This document shows positions 24,912 to 32,157 of a DNA stretch of 32,157 nucleotides, piece after piece. Source of the DNA: Actinomycetes bacterium (GTDB lineage: Bacteria > Actinomycetota > Acidimicrobiia > Acidimicrobiales > Acidimicrobiaceae). The notes under the pieces were generated by a model. It saw only the letters and a list, made by a program, of their open reading frames with translations. It had not been told where the DNA came from and did not search any database. The stretch is taken from contig JAJYDM010000018.1 in NCBI GenBank assembly GCA_021777475.1, forward strand, positions 1 through 32,157. Direction: 5' to 3'. Every line of letters begins with the position of its first letter. Position 1 is the first letter of the stretch. The position numbers and the translations under genes are program-made.

Positions 24912-25796
24912 CTAGTTGATCGCGGGCAAAATAACGCTCGGCTCATATACGTCACCGGAATGTCGCTTGTACAAGCCAATGAGCTGTCCCCACTCCGTCA
25001 ACAGTCCCTGACCAGCATCGAAAAGGATCACCTGATCACTTGTCGTACCCGTCAACACCACCTTGGATCCATCCCTAGCTCTTGATGCCAGAACATCGTC
25101 GAGGCCTATTACAGTGAAATCTCGAAGTGCTGAAGCTGGATGCATAGTCGTCTCTTTCCCGATATCCTCGATTGACCTGGCTTCGTCAACGCTAAAGCTC
25201 CCGGACTGCAACCGTCTCAGGTTCCGAAGATGGGCACCGACGCCAAGAGCCTGACCAAGATCATGAGCTATGGATCGAATGTATGTGCCAGCGCCGCATA
25301 CTACCTCGATACGAATCACATTCGGCTCTTGGGCCTGTGAAAATGAAATCGAGCTTATGTAAATCCTCCTGGGTTTGATCTCAATGGCCAGTGATTCGCG
25401 ATGGTACTGATACAACCTTTTGCCATCAACTTTGAGTGCCGAGACAACAGGTGGCACCTGGCTGATTTCGCCATGCATCCCAGCAATTGTTCGTCCTAAA
25501 AGGTCAATATCCAAGGTAGGGACTTCAACTCTTGAAACCACGGTACCGGTGGAATCATAGCTGTCGGTTTCAATTCCGAAAACTACCTCGCCGCTGTACA
25601 TCTTGGTCTTGGCCTGGAAGTAGTCTAGCAAACGGGTGATGTTCCCAAGTGCGATAACCAAAAGGCCCGTTGCCTCAGGATCCAGGGTTCCTGCATGGCC
25701 GATCCGCTTCTGTCCATAAATTTTCCTCAAACGGGCGACTACATCATGCGACGTCATTCCGGCCGGCTTATCGATAAGAACCAGTCCTCTAGTCAC
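24912..25796 (-). CDS. truB: tRNA pseudouridine(55) synthase TruB
   Basis: TruB isomerises U55 in the T-loop of tRNAs. The 294-residue product begins with LVLIDKPAGMTSHDVV (5-20) and has the catalytic aspartate D39 in HAGTLDPEATGLL. The KMYSGEVVFGIETDSYD segment and the RSIAHDLG region are also typical. The start is GTG at 25794-25796, 15 bp after rbfA. A GAGG lies about 13 nt upstream, a rather long spacing. The C-terminal part carries a short PUA-like extension. Confidence 0.96.
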   Translation of the reverse strand: MTRGLVLIDKPAGMTSHDVVARLRKIYGQKRIGHAGTLDPEATGLLVIALGNITRLLDYFQAKTKMYSGEVVFGIETDSYDSTGTVVSRVEVPTLDIDLLGRTIAGMHGEISQVPPVVSALKVDGKRLYQYHRESLAIEIKPRRIYISSISFSQAQEPNVIRIEVVCGAGTYIRSIAHDLGQALGVGAHLRNLRRLQSGSFSVDEARSIEDIGKETTMHPASALRDFTVIGLDDVLASRARDGSKVVLTGTTSDQVILFDAGQGLLTEWGQLIGLYKRHSGDVYEPSVILPAIN

Positions 25797-25811
25797 TTCG
25801 ACACCCGATCC

Positions 25812-26213
25812 TCAATCGCCGCCGCTGTCCTTGGACTCTGACTGAGTCAGTTTTCTCAGGATCTCCTCGATTCTTCCGCCATGCGCTATCCCCTCATCCT
25901 GGGCAAAACGCAGGTGAGGCGTTCGTTTCATCTTCACCTGCGATGCGACCGCACTCTGAATTTTCTTCCTGTACTCTTCCAGCGCAACAGCATTCTCGCT
26001 GTTCAAGTCGGCGACAAATACCGTTGCCGACGAGAAGTCCGATGCTGTTTCAACCGATGTTACGGTTGTCAGTTCCAGACGGGCATCATCTTGTGAATAC
26101 TCCTCAACTGCCTCAGCAATCACTTCCTGAAGCAACTGATTTACTCTGGCTGCACGTGGATATTTCGGGGCATTCCGACCACTCCCACGCCGAGACACTG
26201 CCACTTCAAACAC
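25812..26213 (-). CDS. rbfA: Ribosome-binding factor A
   Basis: RbfA assists late maturation of the 30S subunit and 16S rRNA 5' processing. The family core starts at YPRAARVNQLLQEVIAEAVEE and ends near FAQDEGIAHGGRIEEIL. I placed the start at GTG 26211-26213 (133 residues), with GGAA about 6 nt upstream. GTGs at 26202-26204 and 26196-26198 are near alternatives. The longer frame reaching a TTG at 26283-26285 would overlap infB by 38 bp and add residues with no family similarity, so I rejected it. The gene lies between infB and truB as in most bacteria. Confidence 0.92.
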   Translation of the reverse strand: MFEVAVSRRGSGRNAPKYPRAARVNQLLQEVIAEAVEEYSQDDARLELTTVTSVETASDFSSATVFVADLNSENAVALEEYRKKIQSAVASQVKMKRTPHLRFAQDEGIAHGGRIEEILRKLTQSESKDSGGD

Positions 26214-26247
26214 CTTCTTTCCGCTGGCATTCGTAAGCTGGTGGTGG

Positions 26248-29200
26248 TTAGGACCTTGGTATCTCTCGATCCTCAAAGGTTTCAATGACGTCGCCCGAAC
26301 GCAGATCCTGAAAATCAGAAAGGCCTATCCCGCACTCAAAGCCGGATTGAACCTCACGAGCGTCTTCCTTGAAACGCCTGAGCGAGGTTATAGTGCCCTT
26401 CCAGATAACCACGCCGTCCCGTAGGAAGCGGACCTTGGATCCCCTCGTTATTGCACCGTTACGCACGTAACACCCTGCAACCGCGCCGACCCTTGGCACC
26501 CTGAACACTTCACGCACTTCAGCATCACCGGTTACGACTTCCTCATACTCCGGCGCTAACATGCCGACCATTGCAGACTCGATATCCTCGATCACTTTGT
26601 AAATGATCTCATAGTTGCGGATCTCGACATCGTTGGCTTCCGCCAACTCCCTCGCACGCCTGTCAGGTCGCACGTTGAATCCAATTATCGTCGCGTTGGA
26701 TGCAGTCGCAAGGACAACGTCATTCTCGGTAATTCCGCCGACCGCACGGTGTATAAATGCGAGCTTCACTTCCGGCCGCTCAAGCTTGCGCAATGACTCC
26801 ACAATTGCCTCCAGCGAACCCTGGACATCCGCCTTCACAATCAAGTTCAGTGTCGCAGTCTCGCCGCGCTGGATCTGTTCGAACAGATCTTCCAGTTTGG
26901 CACCAGGTGTGGCAGCCGCGAGATTCGCATAGCCAGCCATCCTCAGCCGTTGCGCTCTCGACTCACCAATCATCCTTGCCGTTGCCAAGTCGTTGGTCTC
27001 TCTGAAGTCGTCTCCAGCAGAAGGAACCTCCGAGAATCCAAGTATCTGCACCGGCACCGAAGGACCAGCTTCCTTCACATTTTGACCGGTGTAGTCTATG
27101 AGAGCCTTGACTCTTCCCCATGCCGGACCGGCGACTATTGGGTCTCCGACATGCAGAGTTCCGCGCAGGACAATCACTGTCGCCACTGGACCCCGACCAA
27201 CGTCAAGATTGGCCTCGAGGACCACACCACGGGCCCTTCCATTCGGAGTAGAAGAGAGTTCCATAACTTCAGCAAGCACAGCCAGCTGCTCCAACAGATC
27301 GGTTATTCCGATATTTTGAAGCGCGGAAATCTCAACCATGATAGTGTCACCGCCCCAGGCCTCCGGGACTAATCCAAGCTCCGACAATTGTTGCTGGACG
27401 CGGACCGGATCGGCATTTTCACGGTCAATTTTGTTGATCGCGACGACAATCGGAACTCCCGCCGCCTTTGCATGGTTGATTGCCTCGACTGTTTGAGGCA
27501 TTACACCATCATCCGCTGCCACAACGAGAACAACAATATCGGTGACCTGTGCACCGCGGGCACGCATCGCAGTAAATGCCTCGTGACCGGGTGTGTCAAT
27601 GAAAGTTACATACCTTCCATTTACTTCGGCCCTATAGGCTCCAATGTGCTGGGTAATTCCCCCAGCTTCACCAGCCACTACGTTTGACTCTCTTATCCGG
27701 TCCAAGAGCTTGGTCTTACCATGGTCAACATGACCCATGACGGTCACGATTGGCGGACGCAACTCCAACTCATATTGGGCTTCCTCTTCGGAGTCTTCAA
27801 AGTATTTGGCTTGGAGTTCGGCCTCTTGCTCTTGGCCAGCGTCAACCAGCTTGATACTTGCGCCCAGCTCTGCGGCAAAAAGTTCAATCATATCGTCAGA
27901 CAGGGATTGGGTAGCGGTAACCGCCTCACCTTGAAGGAACAGAAATCTAACCACGTCCCCAGCAGTTCTGTTGAGCTTGGGACCGACCTCCTGGGCCGAA
28001 CTGCCGCGCTCTATGATGACCTCACCGGTCGGAATCGGTGCGTTGGAAGCAACATAGGTTGTCAGCTGCGTCGGCTCTAACTCCTCCACATTTCGACGCC
28101 GACGCTTCTTTGACTGCTTCTGCACCGGACGACCACGCCCTTGAACACCCCGAGTCGAAACTGGCGGTGGTGGAACCGCACCCCCGCCACGCGGCGAGTA
28201 ACCTCCTCCGCCACCCTGGCGGGGTGGCGCTGAAGATCCCGCGGGTGCTCCTGCACCAGCAGTCCTGCTTCCACCAAAGCCTCCGCCACCCTGGCGCGGA
28301 GGAAAACCTGAACCTGTTCGAGGCGTGTATGTGCGCTCCACGCCTTGGCCAGTTCTCGGCGGCTGAGCTCCTCCCTGACCAGGTCGTGGCATTCCTGTAC
28401 CGCCCGGTCGGTGGCCTACATTCTGTCCCTGCCTGGGCGGAAAGTTTCCAGGTCGGCCCGTTCCCTGTCCGGTACCATGCCTGGGCACTGATTCTCTTGC
28501 CTGTCCTGCACCCTGTCCACGTGGTTGCTGAGTGCGTGGCCGCTCGCCCTCACCTTGCCGCTGCTGCGATGACGACCTTGCACCTCCTCCGCCAGGAGGA
28601 GGTGGAATCGGACGCCCTGAAAGAGACCTAGGAGGCCCACCAGGGGGAGGTGGGATCGGGCGTCCACTCGCCGACATAGGCGGCCTTGCAACCCGTTGTG
28701 CATCTCCTCCTGCGGAACCCGATCCGGCACCGGCCACTGTACTGCTTCCACCATTAGTAGGACGCGACTCGGCTATTCGCTCATTGGACCTGATCCTATC
28801 GCCACGGTCTCTGTTTGTTCGTTGAGCGTCAGGACGCTGGCCAGTTCTTGCACCTTGAGGAGCCTGTCCCTGAGCAGGTCTGACGGATCCGCCAGGTGCC
28901 CCCGGCTGCCTAACGTGAGCCGCGGCTCCCTCGCCGGATCGAACTGGCTGAGCGACTGGAGGGGTGGTTGGCCGTTCTGCCAAGACTCGTTGCAGTTGGC
29001 TCCCGTCCGAAGCCTTATGCTCCGTTTTAGCTGGAAACTCCTTCGCACTGGTTACAACTGACGACTGCCTTGGCTCTTGCACAACAGGAGATTGCTGTTT
29101 CTTAGGCTGCACAACGGGTTCTTCCTGGGGCTGTTCAGCTCGGACCATCCCCTCCCGTTCGGCTTTTCTGCGCGCTCGATCAGCCTGTGCATCTTCGATG

Positions 29201-29313
29201 CTGGAAGAATGACTTTTAACGCCAATCCCAAGTGCGACGCAAAGATCTAAAGCCTCCTTGTTGGTTAGTCCTAGCTCCTTGGCTAGCTCATAAACCCTGA
29301 TTCTCTTAGCCAA
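26248..29313 (-). CDS. infB: Translation initiation factor IF-2
   Basis: IF-2 is the GTPase that places fMet-tRNA on the ribosome and joins the subunits. It has 1021 residues. The N-terminal IF2N domain (about 1-50) starts [15 protein letters not shown] long, low-complexity Gly/Pro/Arg/Gln-rich linker follows (about 60-405), with repeats such as [11 protein letters not shown] twice and PPRQGGGG twice. The G domain has G1 GHVDHGKT (527-534), G3 DTPGHE (573-578) and G4 NKID (627-630), followed by domains II-IV. The start is a TTG at 29311-29313. A stop codon sits two codons upstream in frame, and the protein must begin here to keep the conserved IF2N start. A GGAGAGGA lies 12 nt or more upstream, a long spacing, so initiation may be weak. 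Confidence 0.96.
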   Translation of the reverse strand: MAKRIRVYELAKELGLTNKEALDLCVALGIGVKSHSSSIEDAQADRARRKAEREGMVRAEQPQEEPVVQPKKQQSPVVQEPRQSSVVTSAKEFPAKTEHKASDGSQLQRVLAERPTTPPVAQPVRSGEGAAAHVRQPGAPGGSVRPAQGQAPQGARTGQRPDAQRTNRDRGDRIRSNERIAESRPTNGGSSTVAGAGSGSAGGDAQRVARPPMSASGRPIPPPPGGPPRSLSGRPIPPPPGGGGARSSSQQRQGEGERPRTQQPRGQGAGQARESVPRHGTGQGTGRPGNFPPRQGQNVGHRPGGTGMPRPGQGGAQPPRTGQGVERTYTPRTGSGFPPRQGGGGFGGSRTAGAGAPAGSSAPPRQGGGGGYSPRGGGAVPPPPVSTRGVQGRGRPVQKQSKKRRRRNVEELEPTQLTTYVASNAPIPTGEVIIERGSSAQEVGPKLNRTAGDVVRFLFLQGEAVTATQSLSDDMIELFAAELGASIKLVDAGQEQEAELQAKYFEDSEEEAQYELELRPPIVTVMGHVDHGKTKLLDRIRESNVVAGEAGGITQHIGAYRAEVNGRYVTFIDTPGHEAFTAMRARGAQVTDIVVLVVAADDGVMPQTVEAINHAKAAGVPIVVAINKIDRENADPVRVQQQLSELGLVPEAWGGDTIMVEISALQNIGITDLLEQLAVLAEVMELSSTPNGRARGVVLEANLDVGRGPVATVIVLRGTLHVGDPIVAGPAWGRVKALIDYTGQNVKEAGPSVPVQILGFSEVPSAGDDFRETNDLATARMIGESRAQRLRMAGYANLAAATPGAKLEDLFEQIQRGETATLNLIVKADVQGSLEAIVESLRKLERPEVKLAFIHRAVGGITENDVVLATASNATIIGFNVRPDRRARELAEANDVEIRNYEIIYKVIEDIESAMVGMLAPEYEEVVTGDAEVREVFRVPRVGAVAGCYVRNGAITRGSKVRFLRDGVVIWKGTITSLRRFKEDAREVQSGFECGIGLSDFQDLRSGDVIETFEDREIPRS
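28205..28296 (-). repeat. 17-bp direct repeat in IF-2 linker
   Basis: CCTCCGCCACCCTGGCG occurs at 28205-28221 and again at 28280-28296, a 75-bp (25-codon) period. It encodes the repeated PPRQGGGG-like peptide. It reflects coding repeats within infB and not a separate element. Confidence 0.7.
28592..28667 (-). repeat. 48-bp tandem coding repeat in IF-2 linker
   Basis: Two imperfect 28-bp copies at 28592-28619 and 28640-28667 are offset by 48 bp (16 codons). They encode [11 protein letters not shown] at residues 216-226 and 232-242. This stretch is prone to slippage and probably varies in length between strains. Confidence 0.65.
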
Positions 29314-29380
29314 CTGCTAACTCAGTCCTCTCCTTGGCCCTTTAAGCCACATACTTCATGACACTCACATCTGCCGGGCA

Positions 29381-29409
29381 TCCACGCAACCACACTATGT
29401 CAGCGTGGA
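29381..29409 (-). promoter_or_regulatory. Inverted repeat in the 153-bp ylxR-infB gap
   Basis: TCCACGC (29381-29387) and GCGTGGA (29403-29409) form perfect 7-bp arms around a 15-nt loop, 68 bp upstream of the infB start. The rest of the gap (29314-29466) shows no gene and no reliable promoter hexamers. It may be a leader structure affecting infB. Evidence is weak. Confidence 0.35.
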
Positions 29410-29466
29410 ACATTTCCGAGCTTATGCGGTGGATATAAAAACAACCAAAACTACCGAACATCTATC

Positions 29467-29718
29467 CTAGAAGCCCAATACCTCAGATATGCTTGATAAT
29501 TGCTTTTGCACATCTGTGAGCAACTTGGATTTCAGTGCCCGCTCGACTTTTCCTCTTACCATCGCAGCCTCAAAACAGGCCTTGTTCCTACAAATCCACA
29601 CTCCCCGGCCATTCGAGGAGGCCGACGCCGCGAGCCGACCTCCCTCTACCAGGCAAATCCTCACCATTTCACCAGTCGGGCGCTTGGTGCGGCATCCCAG
29701 GCATGTCCGCTTCGGCAT
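29467..29718 (-). CDS. rnpM: YlxR family RNA-binding protein (RnpM)
   Basis: This is an 83-residue DUF448/YlxR protein. The family signature RTCLGCRTKRP (4-14) and GRGVWICRNKACFEAA (37-52) are present, giving cysteine pairs C6/C9 and C43/C48. In Bacillus the homologue binds and modulates RNase P. In Actinobacteria the gene regularly lies between nusA and infB, as here. The ATG at 29716-29718 is 12 bp after nusA. No clear ribosome-binding site is seen, so translation is probably coupled to nusA. Confidence 0.93.
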   Translation of the reverse strand: MPKRTCLGCRTKRPTGEMVRICLVEGGRLAASASSNGRGVWICRNKACFEAAMVRGKVERALKSKLLTDVQKQLSSISEVLGF

Positions 29719-29730
29719 CGTCGACCGAAC

Positions 29731-30840
29731 CTATTCTTGTTCGGCCTCATAATCCGAAGCCGAGATCTCCTCTCCGCCTTCAGCCGGATGCCAAACAAGT
29801 TCTCCAGAGCCGTTGTCAACCCATTCGCCTTCGGCCCACTCCTGGGCATAGCCACTATCTTCGGCAGCGATCTCGCTCTCGGACTTGATATCGATTCTCC
29901 AGCCGGTAAGTCTGGCGGCCAAGCGGGCGTTCTGACCCTCCTTCCCTATGGCTAGAGAAAGCTGGTAATCGTCCACGATTACCGTCGCCGAACCACTGTC
30001 TGGATCCAGACGAACTTCTCTTACCTTCGCGGGTTGGAGCGCCCGCTGCACAAATTCCGCTGGATCTTCGGAAAAAGGAACAATATCCACCTTTTCCCCT
30101 CGCAACTCGTTGGTGATCATGCGGACACGGGCACCCCTGGCGCCCACGCATGCACCGACGGGATCGACATTGGGATCATTTGACCAGACAGCAATCTTGG
30201 TGCGGTGACCAGGCTCCCTTGCAGCCGCCTTGATCTCGACTATTCCAGAATTGATCTCGGGGACTTCTAATTCGAAAAGTCTCTTTATCAGTCCAGGATG
30301 AGTCCTTGAGACTACTATTTGGGGTCCTTTGCTGGTCTTTCTTACTTCGACAATGTAAGCCTTTACTCGGGCACCATGCTCGTATCGCTCAAAAGGCACT
30401 TGCTCTTGCTGAGGAAGCAGAGCCTCCACCTTGCCAAGATCCAAGAGAGTGTAACGGTTGTCACTCTGTTGAATTATGCCTGTAACGATATCGCCTTCCC
30501 TGCCCACATACTCTTCGTACTTGAGATCGCGCTCCGCTTCTCTGATCCTTTGCAGCATGACCTGCTTTGCAGTCTGGGCGGCGATCCTGCCAAAGTCCTT
30601 TGGAGTGTCATCCCACTCCCTGATCACATTCCCTTCGTCGTCCAACTCCTGGCCAAATACCCGGATCTCTCCAGTATCAGGGTCAATGGTGACGACAGCC
30701 TCCTCTGCCGCATCCGGTCTTCTCTTATAAGCTGCTACCAATGCGTTAGCCAGGGAGTCCAGTAAGGTATCAACAGCGATTCCTTTATCGTTGGCAATCA
30801 TCTGCAGCGCCTCTAAAAAGTCAAAATTTGTCTTAGCCAT
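29731..30840 (-). CDS. nusA: Transcription termination/antitermination factor NusA
   Basis: NusA binds RNA polymerase and influences pausing, termination and rRNA antitermination. I chose the ATG at 30838-30840 (ribosome-binding site GAGGG about 5-6 nt upstream), giving 369 residues. A GTG four codons further upstream is less likely. The N-terminal domain (FDFLEALQMIANDKGI) binds polymerase. It is followed by S1 (about 130-200), KH1 with DPVGACVGARGARV, and KH2 with LAIGKEGQNARLAARLTGW. A short acidic tail is present and the proteobacterial AR repeats are absent. It overlaps the rimP stop by 8 bp. Confidence 0.96.
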   Translation of the reverse strand: MAKTNFDFLEALQMIANDKGIAVDTLLDSLANALVAAYKRRPDAAEEAVVTIDPDTGEIRVFGQELDDEGNVIREWDDTPKDFGRIAAQTAKQVMLQRIREAERDLKYEEYVGREGDIVTGIIQQSDNRYTLLDLGKVEALLPQQEQVPFERYEHGARVKAYIVEVRKTSKGPQIVVSRTHPGLIKRLFELEVPEINSGIVEIKAAAREPGHRTKIAVWSNDPNVDPVGACVGARGARVRMITNELRGEKVDIVPFSEDPAEFVQRALQPAKVREVRLDPDSGSATVIVDDYQLSLAIGKEGQNARLAARLTGWRIDIKSESEIAAEDSGYAQEWAEGEWVDNGSGELVWHPAEGGEEISASDYEAEQE

Positions 30841-31408
30841 CTCGTCCCTCACTATTTGCCATCTTGTTCGCTGTCATCTTCGTCTTACCTGGCGGTTTGG
30901 ATCCATGGATGGATTTAGATCGCGAAGCTGTCGAAGGTCCCCACTCAAACACCGTACGTGCTCTCTCGATTTCATCGATTTTCACTTCCAAATCTTGAGA
31001 TCCAGTGACCGAAGAATCGTCGACCTTGACTGTTACAGATCCGTCTTCCACCTTGTTCACCACTCCGGCAAATCGCCTAAGTCCTGCAAACTCCGGACTC
31101 ATTTTTATGCTCACCTTAGAACCAAGAAAGCGCCTAAAATGCGCTTCGGTTCGCAATCTGCGCTCCAGACCAGGGCTCGAAACCTCCAAATTAAACTGAC
31201 TCATATCATCGAATTCGACCGAGTCGTCAATAAGTCTGGAAATGAGTGATGACGCATCCGCTATTCGATCCAGATCAAGCGGAGTCTCGCTATCGAGGGT
31301 GACACGAAGAGAACCACTCTTTAGCTCCACATCCAACAACTCCAATCCCCGATCAGCCAGGGGATCCTGTGCGATCTCCCGCAACTTTGCTTCAATTCCC
31401 TGTGTCAC
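30833..31408 (-). CDS. rimP: Ribosome maturation factor RimP
   Basis: RimP is needed for 30S assembly. With the GTG at 31406-31408 the product is 191 residues. I chose it because an excellent AGGAGG (31417-31422) lies 8 nt upstream. An upstream TTG at 31448-31450 would read through that site. The conserved core includes FNLEVSSPGLERRL and the RRFLGSKVSIKM segment. A basic Ser/Lys-rich tail of about 35 residues follows. It heads rimP-nusA-ylxR-infB, as in most bacteria, and overlaps nusA by 8 bp. Confidence 0.94.
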   Translation of the reverse strand: MTQGIEAKLREIAQDPLADRGLELLDVELKSGSLRVTLDSETPLDLDRIADASSLISRLIDDSVEFDDMSQFNLEVSSPGLERRLRTEAHFRRFLGSKVSIKMSPEFAGLRRFAGVVNKVEDGSVTVKVDDSSVTGSQDLEVKIDEIERARTVFEWGPSTASRSKSIHGSKPPGKTKMTANKMANSEGRDG

Positions 31409-31448
31409 ATCATTCACCTCCTCTAAAATCCAAATAGTCTTGAGATAC

Positions 31449-31476
31449 AAAAACGCGGGCTAGACGCCCACGTTTT
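31449..31476 (-). terminator. Terminator-like hairpin in the rimP leader
   Basis: On the minus strand an 11-bp stem (arms 31450-31460 and 31466-31476, one G-T pair, 5-nt loop) ends in a run of five T residues (31449-31453). It sits 40 nt upstream of the rimP start and about 150 nt after the proS stop. It can serve as the proS terminator. If rimP is transcribed from a promoter above it, it would act as an attenuator. Confidence 0.72.
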
Positions 31477-31488
31477 CATAATCGCTAT

Positions 31489-31529
31489 ACGACTTGTAAC
31501 TCTTGGGACCAGTCTGGAACGACTAGTAA
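31489..31529 (-). repeat. Near-identical 11-bp direct repeats in the rimP leader
   Basis: ACGACTTGTAA (31489-31499) and ACGACTAGTAA (31519-31529) differ at one position and are spaced 30 bp apart, close to three helical turns. An inverted repeat at 31508-31527 overlaps the second copy. Possible regulatory site; function unknown. Confidence 0.35.
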
Positions 31530-31543
31530 GAGCCTTTCACTTA

Positions 31544-31571
31544 AGTATAAGCGAAATATTGACCGATGGAA
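31544..31571 (-). promoter_or_regulatory. Candidate promoter for the rimP-nusA-infB operon
   Basis: A -10-like TATACT (31544-31549, 5 of 6 matches) lies 16 bp downstream of TTCCAT (31566-31571, 3 of 6) on the minus strand. A transcript from here would have a leader of about 130 nt carrying the direct repeats and the hairpin. The evidence is pattern only. Confidence 0.3.
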
Positions 31572-31627
31572 GTATGAATACCCTATTAGAGCAAAGCATT
31601 ATGTATAAAAATCAAAAGGAGGTATCA

Positions 31628-32157
31628 TCAGCTCAACCTGGCCAAGTAGTCAACTAATTGTGGGACGCCCACCTCGCTTCTTTCACCAGTAAGCCTGTCC
31701 TTGACTTCCACAACGCCATTTGCCAATCCCCTCTGGCCAATCGTCACAATGGTGGGTATTCCGATCAGATCGGCATCCGCGAACTTCACACCTGGGGCGA
31801 GGTCCCTATCGTCATAAAGTACCTCCACACCTTTGTCCTCTAGCTGGCGGTAAATGTCGTCGGCAAAAGCCACCGCCTCCGGTGCTCGGGCAGGTGTTAT
31901 TGTCAATATCTCAATCTGATATGGAGCAATGCTCTTTGGCCAACGCAGACCACTGTCGTCGTGAAGGTACTCGGCAATGGCAGCGGGCAGCCTGCTCATT
32001 CCGATCCCGTAACAACCCATCCAGTACTTTTGGTCGCTGCCGTCCTCTGCCTTGAAGGAGGCATATGGAATCTTGTTAGAGTATGCCAGGCCCAGTTGAA
32101 ACGTATGGCCGACCTCCGCAGAACGAATCAGCGTAAGCGTTCCCTCACAGTTGGGAC
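31628..32157 (-). CDS. proS: Prolyl-tRNA synthetase, C-terminal part (5' end outside window)
   Basis: ProS charges tRNA-Pro with proline. About 175 residues of the C-terminus are visible. They include the end of the class II catalytic core, SAEVGHTFQLGLAYS and the motif-3 region WMGCYGIGMSRLPAA. The anticodon-binding domain follows, with APYQIEILTITP and VEVLYDDRDLAPGVKFADADLIGIP. This corresponds to the bacterial-type (ProS1) enzyme. The reading frame enters from the right edge of the window and the start is not visible. It stops 219 bp before rimP. proS near rimP-nusA is known from mycobacteria and relatives. Confidence 0.95.
   Translation of the reverse strand, partial: PNCEGTLTLIRSAEVGHTFQLGLAYSNKIPYASFKAEDGSDQKYWMGCYGIGMSRLPAAIAEYLHDDSGLRWPKSIAPYQIEILTITPARAPEAVAFADDIYRQLEDKGVEVLYDDRDLAPGVKFADADLIGIPTIVTIGQRGLANGVVEVKDRLTGERSEVGVPQLVDYLARLS

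Noticed and set aside
26214-26285. N-terminal extension of RbfA to a TTG inside infB
   Set aside because: The added residues have no RbfA similarity, the codon is TTG, and better GTG starts lie downstream of the infB stop.
28209-28229. Perfect 8-bp inverted repeat CGCCACCC/GGGTGGCG
   Set aside because: It lies inside the Gly/Pro-rich infB coding repeats and is explained by codon composition; no sign of a terminator role.
31409-31450. RimP start at an upstream TTG
   Set aside because: The frame would run through the AGGAGG that clearly serves the GTG at 31406-31408.
478-32055. Numerous open frames on the plus strand, some over 150 codons
   Set aside because: All lie opposite well-identified minus-strand genes, show no family motifs, and have compositions typical of shadow frames.
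1-32157. Mobile elements, CRISPR arrays, tRNA/rRNA genes, defence or biosynthetic clusters
   Set aside because: No transposase or integrase motifs, no regularly spaced repeats, no tRNA cloverleaf signature was seen; the genes are core housekeeping.

Overview
This window looks like a chromosomal housekeeping region from an actinobacterium of moderate G+C, about half by eye. All 25 recognised genes lie on the minus strand, so transcription runs from high to low coordinates. The gene order proS–rimP–nusA–ylxR–infB–rbfA–truB–ribF–rpsO–pnp–M16 peptidase–dapB–dapA–rnj–ftsK–rimO–pgsA–cinA–recA–miaB–miaA–dapF–hflX is a compressed version of the arrangement in Mycobacterium tuberculosis and other Actinobacteria, as I recall it. 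Heavy use of GTG starts, two TTG starts, and a GAAC-N4-GTTC type SOS box fit that placement. The moderate G+C, the cinA–recA adjacency and the lack of recX suggest a deep-branching lineage, perhaps Acidimicrobiia; this is inference and not proven here.

Layout in transcription order. (1) 32157-25812: the 3' part of proS, a 219-bp leader with a terminator-like hairpin, then the translation and transcription-factor operon rimP-nusA-ylxR-infB-rbfA-truB-ribF. (2) 23843-16191: rpsO with an intrinsic terminator, a structured 254-bp gap, then pnp, an M16 zinc peptidase, dapB, dapA and rnj in a tight operon. It pairs two RNA-decay enzymes (PNPase, RNase J) with two lysine/diaminopimelate enzymes. (3) 16087-8249: ftsK, a D,D-carboxypeptidase, thrB, rimO, pgsA and cinA. 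(4) recA alone, with a well-formed SOS-type control region. (5) 6933-1118: miaB, a translationally coupled pair of unrecognised membrane proteins, then miaA-dapF-hflX overlapping by 4 bp at each junction. (6) The 5' part of an aminotransferase, most like DapC, running off the left edge.

The genes cover translation and ribosome assembly (infB, rbfA, rimP, rpsO, proS, truB, miaA/miaB, rimO, hflX), RNA turnover (pnp, rnj), DNA segregation and repair (ftsK, recA) and cell-wall precursor supply (dapA, dapB, dapF, probable dapC, D,D-carboxypeptidase). I saw no tRNA, rRNA, CRISPR array, insertion sequence, prophage or defence genes. The parts most worth a second look are the control regions (recA, pnp leader, rimP leader) and the membrane-protein pair between miaB and miaA.
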